7,453 bases of DNA from an uncultured Pseudomonadota bacterium. GTDB taxonomy: Bacteria > Myxococcota_A > UBA9042 > CAIXZC01. The first letter of the stretch is position 1, and each line of letters starts with the position of its first letter. Below, in pieces: positions 1 through 5,331 of this stretch. The DNA lies in the NCBI GenBank assembly GCA_937884235.1, contig CALGBT010000083.1, forward strand, positions 1-7,453. The letters run 5' to 3'. The notes below the pieces were generated by a model that was not told where the DNA came from, did not search any database, and saw only the letters and a program-made list of their open reading frames with translations. A program made the translations under genes and the position numbers.

Positions 1-30
1 GCGTGGTCCAGCGTGGTCCAGCGTGGTCCA
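1..30. repeat. Three perfect 10-bp tandem repeats (GCGTGGTCCA)
   Basis: Three consecutive identical copies of GCGTGGTCCA fill the left edge, so the array may continue outside the window. On the minus strand, the sense strand of the adjacent RNase gene, the unit reads TGGACCACGC. The TGGAC core is shared with the neighbouring 18-bp repeats, so both belong to one degenerate array lying 3' of the RNase stop codon. No function is evident. It is too short and has no spacer structure, so it is not a CRISPR. Confidence 0.9.
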
Positions 31-36
31 CGTCCA

Positions 37-72
37 TGTCCACTCCTCTGTCCACGTCCACTCCTCTGTCCA
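37..72. repeat. Two 18-bp direct repeats with GTCCA core, 3' of the RNase gene
   Basis: Two adjacent 18-bp copies occupy 37-54 and 55-72 and differ only at the first base (T or C). Each unit begins and ends with GTCCA. Together with the 10-bp units to the left and a linking CGTCCA at 31-36, the region 1-72 has eight GTCCA cores, with spacings of 10, 10, 6, 6, 12, 6 and 12 bases. A further copy of the core lies at 91-95 in the last codons of the RNase gene. This looks like slippage-generated low-complexity sequence. A role as an RNA 3' end element is possible but not shown, and no stem-loop followed by a T-run is seen. Confidence 0.85.
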
Positions 73-84
73 CCGCGTCCCAGA

Positions 85-2232
85 CTACCGGTCCAGCTTC
101 AACAGCTTCTTCAGGACCTTATCGAGGAGTGAGTCTTGTCCGGGCTCATAGCGGTTGACGGCATCCCAGGCGGGGGCCTTGGGGGGGGAGTAGATGTGGG
201 AATCGCGGACTGGCAGGGGCGGTGGAGTGGCTGCTGCAGCCGGGGCTGCGGCAACTTCTTTGACCGGTGCCGTGGGGGGGCTGCTCTTCTCTTCGCCGTT
301 GGCAACGGGTTTGCTGCCGCGACCGCGGCCACCGCGTCGGCGCCGGCGCTTGGCCGCTTCGGTGGTGGGTGCGGCTGGTGTGTCGTCTTCTGTCGTGGCC
401 TTATCGGCTACTGGTGCGGCTGCTGCGGGAGCTTCCGTTGCCGGCTTCTCGGCATCGGGCTTCTTGCGTGGTCCGCGTCGGCCGCGGCGAGGTTTCTTGT
501 CGGCGGGGTCATCGGTTTTGGCCTCGTCTTTGCCAGCTTTGGTGGGCGCAACCACGGCAGCTGCTTCTTCCGTGGCAGGGGCTTTGGCCGTGCTGCTCTT
601 CCTGGCGCGACCTCTTCTGGGGGTGCTCTTGGGGGCGACTGCCGGCTCCACTGCTTTCGGCTGCTCATCTTCTTCCCAGTCCTGAGCTGCCTCCGGTTCT
701 CCCTCGTCTTCCATGTTGTCGGACGGGTCATGGTTACCGTAGACCGGTGCCGCAACTGGGGCCGGACCCTTCTTTTCGGCCGTGGTCAGGCGAATCTGCT
801 CGAAGGACTCGGCAAAAGCATCGGGGTTGCCCTCGATGAGCACCTTGATGTTGCGCTCCAGTTCCACCGTGTTGATGAGGTCACGCAGGCTGTTCTGCAC
901 GAAGTTGGCCACCTGGACGGGGCAGATCACCTTGATGATGTCAATATTTTCGCCGGCGGCGATTTCCCGGATGCGGCCGAGGATATGTAGTCCGCTGGAG
1001 GAGGTTGTGCGGCGATAGCCGACCCCCTGGCAGTGAGTACATTTCTCGGTGGCCCGCGAGACGATGCCGGAGCGCAGGCGCTGCCGGGTCATCTCCATGA
1101 GGCCGAACTGCGAGATGCGGCCCAGGGAGACCTTGGCTTTGTCGTCCTTGAGGCAGTCCCGCATCATCTTGTGCACCAGGGTACGGTTCTTGGCTTGATA
1201 CATGTCGATGAAGTCGATGACAAGGAGTCCGCCGAGGTCCCGCAGCATGATCTGGCTGGCGATCTCTTCAGCCGCTTCAAGGTTCGCCCGCAGCGCTGTT
1301 TCCTCGACGTTCTTCTCCTTGTGGCGGCCCGAGTTGACGTCTACGGCGATGAGCGCTTCGGTGGTATCGATGACGATGCGACCGCCCGAAGGCAGCGGCA
1401 CATCCCGCAGGAACATCTTTTCGAGTTGGGCTTCCACGCCATACCGGATGAAAAGCGGAAGCTGTTCAGTGTAGAGCTTCAGTTGCTTCTTGACCTTGGG
1501 CATGACGAGGTTGAGGAAGCGGGAGACTTCCTTGTGCGCCTCGGCGCTATCGACCACGATTTCAGCGATGTCGGAGGTGAGATAGTCCCGCAGGAAGCGA
1601 ATGGCCACGCTCTGTTCCTGGACCACCAGCGAGGGGGCTTTGGATTCTCCGTAAACCTTCTCGATCTGGTTCCAGAGTTTGATCAGCTGGCCAAGGTCTC
1701 TGGTGATCTCCAGCTTGCTGCGGCCCTCGCCCGCGGTGCGGACGATAATGCCGAAGCCATCGGGGACTTCGACTTTGTCGACGATCTCCCGCAGCCTTGC
1801 CCGTTCTTCATCGGGCAGCTTCTTGGAGATGCCATTATTCTCGGAGGCCGGCATCAGCACGACATAGCGTCCGGGCAGGGAGATGCAGGTGGTGAGCATG
1901 GCCCCTTTGTCGCCCACCGGGTCGCGCAATACCTGGACGAGGATCTCCTGCCCTCGCTTGAAGATATCGTTCATGTGGGGGCGGCGATCATATTGTTCGA
2001 GGATGGCGGGATGAATGTCCTGGATTGAGAGGAAGCCCTCTTTTCCCTCGCCGACATCGACGAACGCCGCGTTGAGGCCGCGGTGGATGTCTGAGACTCT
2101 TCCCTTGTAGATGTTGCCGATGATACTGGCCCCGCTGGGCCCTTCGGCATCGACGTTTACCAGTTTTCCAGACTGGAGCAGGCAGGCACGGGTTTCCCCG
2201 CCATCACGGCTAATCAGAATTGCTCTCTTCAT
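85..2232 (-). CDS. Ribonuclease E/G family endoribonuclease with long disordered C-terminal tail
   Basis: Endoribonuclease of the RNase E/G family, acting in mRNA turnover and rRNA/tRNA processing in the cytoplasm. Its 715 residues start with the family N-terminus (MKRAILISR) and an S1 domain at about 35-120. The catalytic DNase I-like part has the metal ligands D298 (AVDVNSG) and D340 (VIDFIDM), matching D303 and D346 of E. coli RNase E. A CxxC zinc-link follows at C398/C401 (CTHCQGVG). After about residue 485 the protein is low-complexity, Ala/Pro/Glu-rich with basic clusters (RRGRARK about 539, RRGRRGPRKK about 582, RRRRRGGRGRG about 629). It ends in a short predicted amphipathic helix (SLLDKVLKKLLKLDR). 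The catalytic core is about RNase G length and the tail resembles an RNase E scaffold, so rne versus rng cannot be settled here. An AAGGA lies 8 bases before the ATG. The start lies inside the upstream lipoprotein gene, which suggests translational coupling. Confidence 0.95.
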   Translation of the reverse strand: MKRAILISRDGGETRACLLQSGKLVNVDAEGPSGASIIGNIYKGRVSDIHRGLNAAFVDVGEGKEGFLSIQDIHPAILEQYDRRPHMNDIFKRGQEILVQVLRDPVGDKGAMLTTCISLPGRYVVLMPASENNGISKKLPDEERARLREIVDKVEVPDGFGIIVRTAGEGRSKLEITRDLGQLIKLWNQIEKVYGESKAPSLVVQEQSVAIRFLRDYLTSDIAEIVVDSAEAHKEVSRFLNLVMPKVKKQLKLYTEQLPLFIRYGVEAQLEKMFLRDVPLPSGGRIVIDTTEALIAVDVNSGRHKEKNVEETALRANLEAAEEIASQIMLRDLGGLLVIDFIDMYQAKNRTLVHKMMRDCLKDDKAKVSLGRISQFGLMEMTRQRLRSGIVSRATEKCTHCQGVGYRRTTSSSGLHILGRIREIAAGENIDIIKVICPVQVANFVQNSLRDLINTVELERNIKVLIEGNPDAFAESFEQIRLTTAEKKGPAPVAAPVYGNHDPSDNMEDEGEPEAAQDWEEDEQPKAVEPAVAPKSTPRRGRARKSSTAKAPATEEAAAVVAPTKAGKDEAKTDDPADKKPRRGRRGPRKKPDAEKPATEAPAAAAPVADKATTEDDTPAAPTTEAAKRRRRRGGRGRGSKPVANGEEKSSPPTAPVKEVAAAPAAAATPPPLPVRDSHIYSPPKAPAWDAVNRYEPGQDSLLDKVLKKLLKLDR

Positions 2233-2527
2233 ATGGTAGTTCCTTCATTTGGGCGTCGGTCGGTGTGGCGACCGCATCGAACCCGGTCAACTCCGGAGCA
2301 GTGCCGTCGTTCGGCACATCCGGGAGAATCTCGGCCGTGGTATCGGCCGGGTCATTAAAGTGCATGTCAGGACTTTGGGGTAGCACAAAATCGGCCACGT
2401 GAGAGGGGTCGTCGATGCGGCAAAGGCCTTCGCTGGTGCTGGAGCCGGCGGGACACTCAATGGTCGTCGAGCAGGAGTAGGCCAGAACAAGTATCAGGGA
2501 AGCGGCCGCAAGTCGGATTTGGGTCAC
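2210..2527 (-). CDS. Small Asp/Pro-rich lipoprotein of unknown function
   Basis: A 105-residue protein that I cannot assign to a named family. The start is a GTG preceded by a perfect GGAGG with a 5-base gap. The reading frame is open further upstream, but that stretch has no signal-like sequence and runs into the divergent gene. Residues 1-18 form a lipoprotein signal (one Arg, then a hydrophobic stretch AAASLILVLA) ending at C19. The lipobox AYSC is slightly off consensus, so lipidation is likely but not certain. C25 and C36 sit in a CPxG(x5)GxC pattern (ECPAGSSTSEGLC) that is common in secreted proteins of Myxococcota. The rest is acidic and probably disordered, with TAEILPDVPNDGTAPEL as a typical stretch. 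Its last 23 bases overlap the start of the RNase E/G gene in another frame and carry that gene's ribosome binding site. Confidence 0.75.
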   Translation of the reverse strand: MTQIRLAAASLILVLAYSCSTTIECPAGSSTSEGLCRIDDPSHVADFVLPQSPDMHFNDPADTTAEILPDVPNDGTAPELTGFDAVATPTDAQMKELPYEESNSD

Positions 2528-2532
2528 GTTTT

Positions 2533-2537
2533 CCTCC
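2533..2537 (-). promoter_or_regulatory. Shine-Dalgarno (GGAGG) fixing the GTG start of the small lipoprotein
   Basis: On the minus strand GGAGG is followed by AAAAC and then GTG, which is ideal spacing. The signal peptide begins directly after this GTG. This is the main reason for preferring the 105-residue protein over a longer in-frame reading that would start at 2869. Confidence 0.75.
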
Positions 2538-2596
2538 GTCGGCGGTAACCTAATGGAAACGCAAGGGAAAAGCAAGGTCCTTTCGAAGCATTGCTG

Positions 2597-2627
2597 TTGA
2601 CATTTGCGCGCACCTGTGCAGGATAGC
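2597..2627 (+). promoter_or_regulatory. Candidate promoter for the lipoprotein-PhaR operon
   Basis: A perfect -35 hexamer TTGACA (2597-2602) is followed after 19 bases by GATAGC (2622-2627), a poor -10 matching 3 of 6 positions. The placement, 58-88 bases before the ATG, is right for the operon. The weak -10 and long spacer suggest either a regulated promoter or a chance TTGACA. Confidence 0.35.
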
Positions 2628-2684
2628 GCACAATATCCGCCTGGCCTGAGCAGCGCGTGCTGTTCCACCAAAGGAGAAGCTTCC

Positions 2685-3707
2685 ATGACCCGCTTCCTTC
2701 CCCTGCTATTCATAGTCGTCCTGATATGCGGACTGACGGCCTGTAAGGAGAAGGAGAATGGGAAGGCTGAATCTGCGCCGGCGGGGAAGAGCGCCGAGGC
2801 CTTGCCGCAGTTGGCGGCTTCCGAACTGCTCGCTGGTCTCACCATCGCCCCCATGGATGGGAAAGCCACAAAGCTGCGCTACAAGCCCCAGGACGTGGGG
2901 CGTCACCGGGTGAAGTTGACCCAGGAGAGCACGCAGGAGCGTGCCGGTCGCAAGATGGATATCGGAACCAACCAGACATTTATCCTCAACCGCAAGTTGC
3001 AAGAGGAGGGGGAGGATGGCTGGACGACTCACCTGAGCATTTCCGAACTGGTGGTCAAGCCGTCCAAGGAGTCCAAGGACGAGGCCATGGACGGAGCAAT
3101 GGAGGCGCTCAAGAACGCCTTGCAGACGGTGCAGATGGTGGTGAAGCAGAGTCCCCTGGGAGGGGTTCTCGAGGTGCAGGTGGAGGGTGGAGACACCAAC
3201 CGCTGGCAGGGCATGAAGCAGGTCATGGAGCAATTGGTCAAGGACAGCATAGTCGAGTTGCCGGAGCAAGCGGTGGCCCCCGGCGACCGTTGGCCCATGA
3301 ATCGAGAAAGCCTCTTGAAAACGAAGAAGACTGCCAACAAGATAGTCTATGAGTTGAACTCCAAGTTTCTTGGCTACGCCCAGGGGCTCGCCGGTTGCAT
3401 CCGTTGCGCCGTGGTCCATACCGAGGGCACCTACACTGTGACCGGCACGGTGACTACGCCGGGGATGGAAGGGGTAAGTTCGGGTACCGGCCGCACCGAA
3501 TCGGTGGTGGTGCTGGACCTGGATGCTGGGCGATTGGTGCTGAGCGAAACGGCATCTGCCATGCGACAGACCTTTGTATTGAAGGGCAAGGACGGTGATT
3601 TGGAGTTTGCGGAGGAACAGCGAAACAGGCTTGTCCAGGAGTGGCTCGGGCCACCGGAGAAGTCAGCATCTGGCCGACCGAAAGTCGGCGAAACAGAGGT
3701 GAAGTAA
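2685..3707 (+). CDS. Lipoprotein, possibly DUF6263-like
   Basis: A 340-residue predicted lipoprotein. The ATG at 2685 is chosen because AAGGAG lies 8 bases upstream and a signal peptide begins right there (MTRFLPLLFIVVLICGLTAC). The lipobox LTAC is classical and puts the lipidated Cys at residue 20. A Lys/Glu/Ala linker (about 21-45) leads to a soluble domain. That domain opens with a beta-type KLRYKPQDVGRHRVKLTQ stretch, has PEQAVAPGDRWPM at about 193-205, and continues with alternating beta-strands to about 310. This resembles the DUF6263 type of envelope protein (KxRY entry, later VxxGDxW), but I assign it by appearance only. A CxxC pair (C238/C241) lies in the last third and could form a disulfide in the periplasm. 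Its TAA shares an A with the ATG of the PhaR-type gene, so the two are translated from one message. Confidence 0.85.
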   Translation: MTRFLPLLFIVVLICGLTACKEKENGKAESAPAGKSAEALPQLAASELLAGLTIAPMDGKATKLRYKPQDVGRHRVKLTQESTQERAGRKMDIGTNQTFILNRKLQEEGEDGWTTHLSISELVVKPSKESKDEAMDGAMEALKNALQTVQMVVKQSPLGGVLEVQVEGGDTNRWQGMKQVMEQLVKDSIVELPEQAVAPGDRWPMNRESLLKTKKTANKIVYELNSKFLGYAQGLAGCIRCAVVHTEGTYTVTGTVTTPGMEGVSSGTGRTESVVVLDLDAGRLVLSETASAMRQTFVLKGKDGDLEFAEEQRNRLVQEWLGPPEKSASGRPKVGETEVK

Positions 3708-4285
3708 TGCACGATACGCGTGTTATCAAGAGGTACTCCAATCGTAAGCTGTATGACCTGAAGGAGAGTCGTTATGTGACCCTTCAGGAGGTGGCGGCCT
3801 TCTTGCAGGATGGGGATGAAGTTCAGATCATCGACAACAAGACGCAGGAAGACATCACCAAGGCCACTCTGGCTCAGATTCTCTACGAGCAGGAGAAGGC
3901 CAATCAGTCCAATCTCTCGCTCGCGGCCCTCAAGGGCATCATTCGTTCCTCGGGTGAGCAGATCCAGAAGCTGGCATCGACGGCCCATCAGTTGCGGGGC
4001 GAGGCTGAACGTAAGATGACGACACTCCGGGAGCAGGCTGAAAAACGCATGGAGAAGATGGGGTCCGAGGCCAAGTCAGTGGTCGAGGTGACGCAAACCG
4101 CCATCGACGAATTGACCAGGGCTGTTGATGATCGTTTCAAGCAATTGATCGGCTTCCCGCGCATGATGGCGCAGGAAGAGGAGTTGGTTGAGGAGCCCAG
4201 TCTCGCCGAGCTGTTGAAGTCTATCCATGGCCGCCTCGATGCCGTAGAGAAGCGGTTGCACGCGTTGGAGAAGAAGTCCAAGTAA
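3707..4285 (+). CDS. PhaR-type polyhydroxyalkanoate synthesis regulator with phasin-like coiled-coil tail
   Basis: A 192-residue protein whose N-terminus matches the PHB/PHA accumulation regulator DNA-binding domain (PF07879): KRYSNRKLYDL at 8-18, YVTLQEVAAFLQDG at 23-36 and DNKTQEDITKATLAQIL at 43-59. Family members bind DNA and PHA granules and repress phasin or PHA synthesis genes. After residue 80 the chain is almost entirely helical and charged (about 85-145 and 165-192) and ends in a heptad-like VEKRLHALEKK, as in granule-associated proteins; the phasin likeness is inference. The ATG at 3707 is preferred over an in-frame start at 3641 because GAGGTGA lies just before it and the family motif begins within a few residues. 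No PHA synthase, depolymerase or phasin gene is in the window, so a PHA role rests on family membership. It follows the lipoprotein gene with a one-base stop/start overlap. Confidence 0.88.
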   Translation: MHDTRVIKRYSNRKLYDLKESRYVTLQEVAAFLQDGDEVQIIDNKTQEDITKATLAQILYEQEKANQSNLSLAALKGIIRSSGEQIQKLASTAHQLRGEAERKMTTLREQAEKRMEKMGSEAKSVVEVTQTAIDELTRAVDDRFKQLIGFPRMMAQEEELVEEPSLAELLKSIHGRLDAVEKRLHALEKKSK

Positions 4286-4296
4286 CTCCGTCCCGC

Positions 4297-4324
4297 TTGC
4301 ATGCTATCCCAACCCAGATATATT
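4297..4324 (+). promoter_or_regulatory. Candidate sigma70-type promoter for the dnaJ-like gene
   Basis: TTGCAT (4297-4302) and TATATT (4319-4324) with a 16-bp spacer, about 60 bases before the TTG start. It lies in the 98-bp gap after the PhaR-type gene, which has no visible terminator. The region is locally more AT-rich than its surroundings. A heat-shock (sigma32-like) reading was considered but the spacing does not fit. Confidence 0.5.
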
Positions 4325-4373
4325 ACACCGACATGACAGTGTGCGGGTCTGGCCACCCCTTGATGAGATAGAT

Positions 4374-4378
4374 GGAGG
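4374..4378 (+). promoter_or_regulatory. Shine-Dalgarno (GGAGG) supporting a TTG start for the dnaJ-like gene
   Basis: GGAGG is followed by 5 bases and TTG at 4384. The alternative ATG at 4372 overlaps this GGAGG and has only a weak GAG element upstream. The TTG gives the N-terminus MKDYYKLLGI, which is where J-domain proteins normally begin. Confidence 0.65.
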
Positions 4379-4383
4379 CTGCC

Positions 4384-5331
4384 TTGAAGGACTACTACAA
4401 GCTCCTGGGAATCGAGAAGAAGGCCTCGGCGGCCGACATCAAGAAGGCCTTTCGCGCAAAAGCCAAGAAATACCATCCTGACGTCAACAAGTCAGATGCC
4501 AAAGCGGAAGCGCGCTTCAAGGAGATCAACGAGGCCTACGCGGTCCTGTCGGACCCGGAGAAGCGACAACAGTACGACCAATTCGGTGCGGAGGGCTTCC
4601 GCCAACGTTACTCCCAGGAAGACATCTTCCGCGGCTCGGACATCTTCAGCGTGCTCAACGACCTCTTTGGAGGCCGCGGAGGGAGCGGTGGCGGTGGCGG
4701 CGGCGGGTTCGAATCGATGTTTGGTGGCATGTTTGGTGGTGGGCGTCCGGGAGGGCGGGGCGCTCCTGGTGGCGGCTTTGGCGGCTTTGGCGGGCAGCCT
4801 GGTCCCCAGCCCGGGCAGAGCTACGAGACGGAGCTGGTGGTCACTCTGGATGAGGCTTTCGTTGGCGGCAAGCGCCGTCTTTCACTACAGGCCCAGGGGG
4901 GCCAGTCCATCAATGTCGAAGTGACCATTCCCAGGGGGATCAGGGAGGGGCAGAAGATGCGCCTTGCGGGCAAGGGGGCAGCGAGTCCCAACGGGGGGCC
5001 TCCCGGCGACCTCTTGCTAACCCTCAAGATAGCCCCGCATCCGCACTTTCGGCTGGAGGGTAGCGACCTCTTCATGGAAGCCCCCGTTCCTGTTTCCACG
5101 CTGGCCCTGGGCGGCGATGTGGAGGTGATGACGGTGCCTGGTGAGAAACGCACGCTGAAGCTCAAGTCAGGTACCCAGAGCGGGGCCAAGCTGCGTATCC
5201 GTGGTGCCGGCATGAGCAAGGTCACCGGGGGCAACGGTGACCTCTACGTTACTTTGCGCGGTCGACTTCCGGATTCTTTGACGGCAGAACAACTGGCACT
5301 CTTCGAGCAGCTGAAAGAGCTCGGTGGCTAG
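4384..5331 (+). CDS. DnaJ-type co-chaperone without zinc finger (CbpA/type II)
   Basis: A J-domain protein that would stimulate DnaK ATPase activity and deliver substrates to it in the cytoplasm. With the TTG start at 4384 it has 315 residues; an in-frame ATG at 4372 would add four. The J domain covers about 1-66 with the essential HPD at 31-33 (KKYHPDVNK) and the usual helix IV ending YDQFGAEGF. A Gly/Phe-rich linker with long Gly runs spans about 95-145. The rest is the substrate-binding DnaJ C-terminal double beta-barrel (VTLDEAFVGGKRRLSL, VTIPRGIREGQKMRLAGKG, GDLLLTLKIAPHPHFRLEG, LALGGDVEVMTVPG). The four CxxCxGxG zinc motifs of true DnaJ are absent, which places it with CbpA-like type II proteins. 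No dnaK or grpE is near. Its stop shares CTAG with the convergent phosphoesterase gene. Confidence 0.93.
   Translation: MKDYYKLLGIEKKASAADIKKAFRAKAKKYHPDVNKSDAKAEARFKEINEAYAVLSDPEKRQQYDQFGAEGFRQRYSQEDIFRGSDIFSVLNDLFGGRGGSGGGGGGGFESMFGGMFGGGRPGGRGAPGGGFGGFGGQPGPQPGQSYETELVVTLDEAFVGGKRRLSLQAQGGQSINVEVTIPRGIREGQKMRLAGKGAASPNGGPPGDLLLTLKIAPHPHFRLEGSDLFMEAPVPVSTLALGGDVEVMTVPGEKRTLKLKSGTQSGAKLRIRGAGMSKVTGGNGDLYVTLRGRLPDSLTAEQLALFEQLKELGG

Larger units (their letters stand above)
2528..2684. other. Divergent intergenic region
   Basis: 157 bp between the two divergently transcribed lipoprotein genes, so promoters for both operons are expected here. The plus side has a perfect TTGACA at 2597-2602. 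The minus side offers only a weak pair, TTGCTT (2570-2575) and TAGGTT (2547-2552) with a 17-bp gap, each matching 3 of 6 consensus bases. A nested dyad sits at 2605-2630: TGCGC and GCGCA as outer arms, GCAC-CT-GTGC inside. The plus-strand lipoprotein has AAGGAG at 2671-2676, 8 bases before its ATG. Confidence 0.6.

Noticed and set aside
1..80. CRISPR array or intrinsic terminator in the left-edge repeats
   Set aside because: Units are 6-18 bp with no unique spacers, and I find no GC-rich hairpin followed by a T-run in the RNase transcript direction.
136..990. 284-residue plus-strand open frame opposite the RNase tail
   Set aside because: Antisense to the low-complexity GC-rich tail; composition is Gly/Arg/Cys-rich with no domain, no good ribosome binding site and no family likeness. 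It is a shadow frame.
1033..2028. 331-residue plus-strand open frame opposite the RNase catalytic core
   Set aside because: Long because the RNase gene is GC-rich; the translation (His/Asp/Val-rich) has no recognisable motif while the minus strand encodes intact catalytic motifs.
2604..2684. N-terminal extension of the 340-residue lipoprotein to an ATG at 2604
   Set aside because: It would place 27 non-signal residues before a classical lipoprotein signal peptide; AAGGAG at 2671-2676 supports the ATG at 2685.
2528..2869. N-terminal extension of the small lipoprotein to an ATG at 2869
   Set aside because: It would overlap the divergent lipoprotein gene and its promoter region, and the GGAGG-GTG plus signal peptide starts at 2527.
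2706..3419. 237-residue minus-strand open frame opposite the lipoprotein gene
   Set aside because: His/Leu-rich shadow with no motif; the plus strand has signal peptide, lipobox and an operon junction.
4296..4320. Sigma32-like heat-shock promoter (CTTGCA ... CCCAGATA) before the dnaJ-like gene
   Set aside because: The gap between the two elements is about 11 bases, shorter than the usual 13-15, and the match is partial; the sigma70-type reading fits better. No CIRCE inverted repeat is present.
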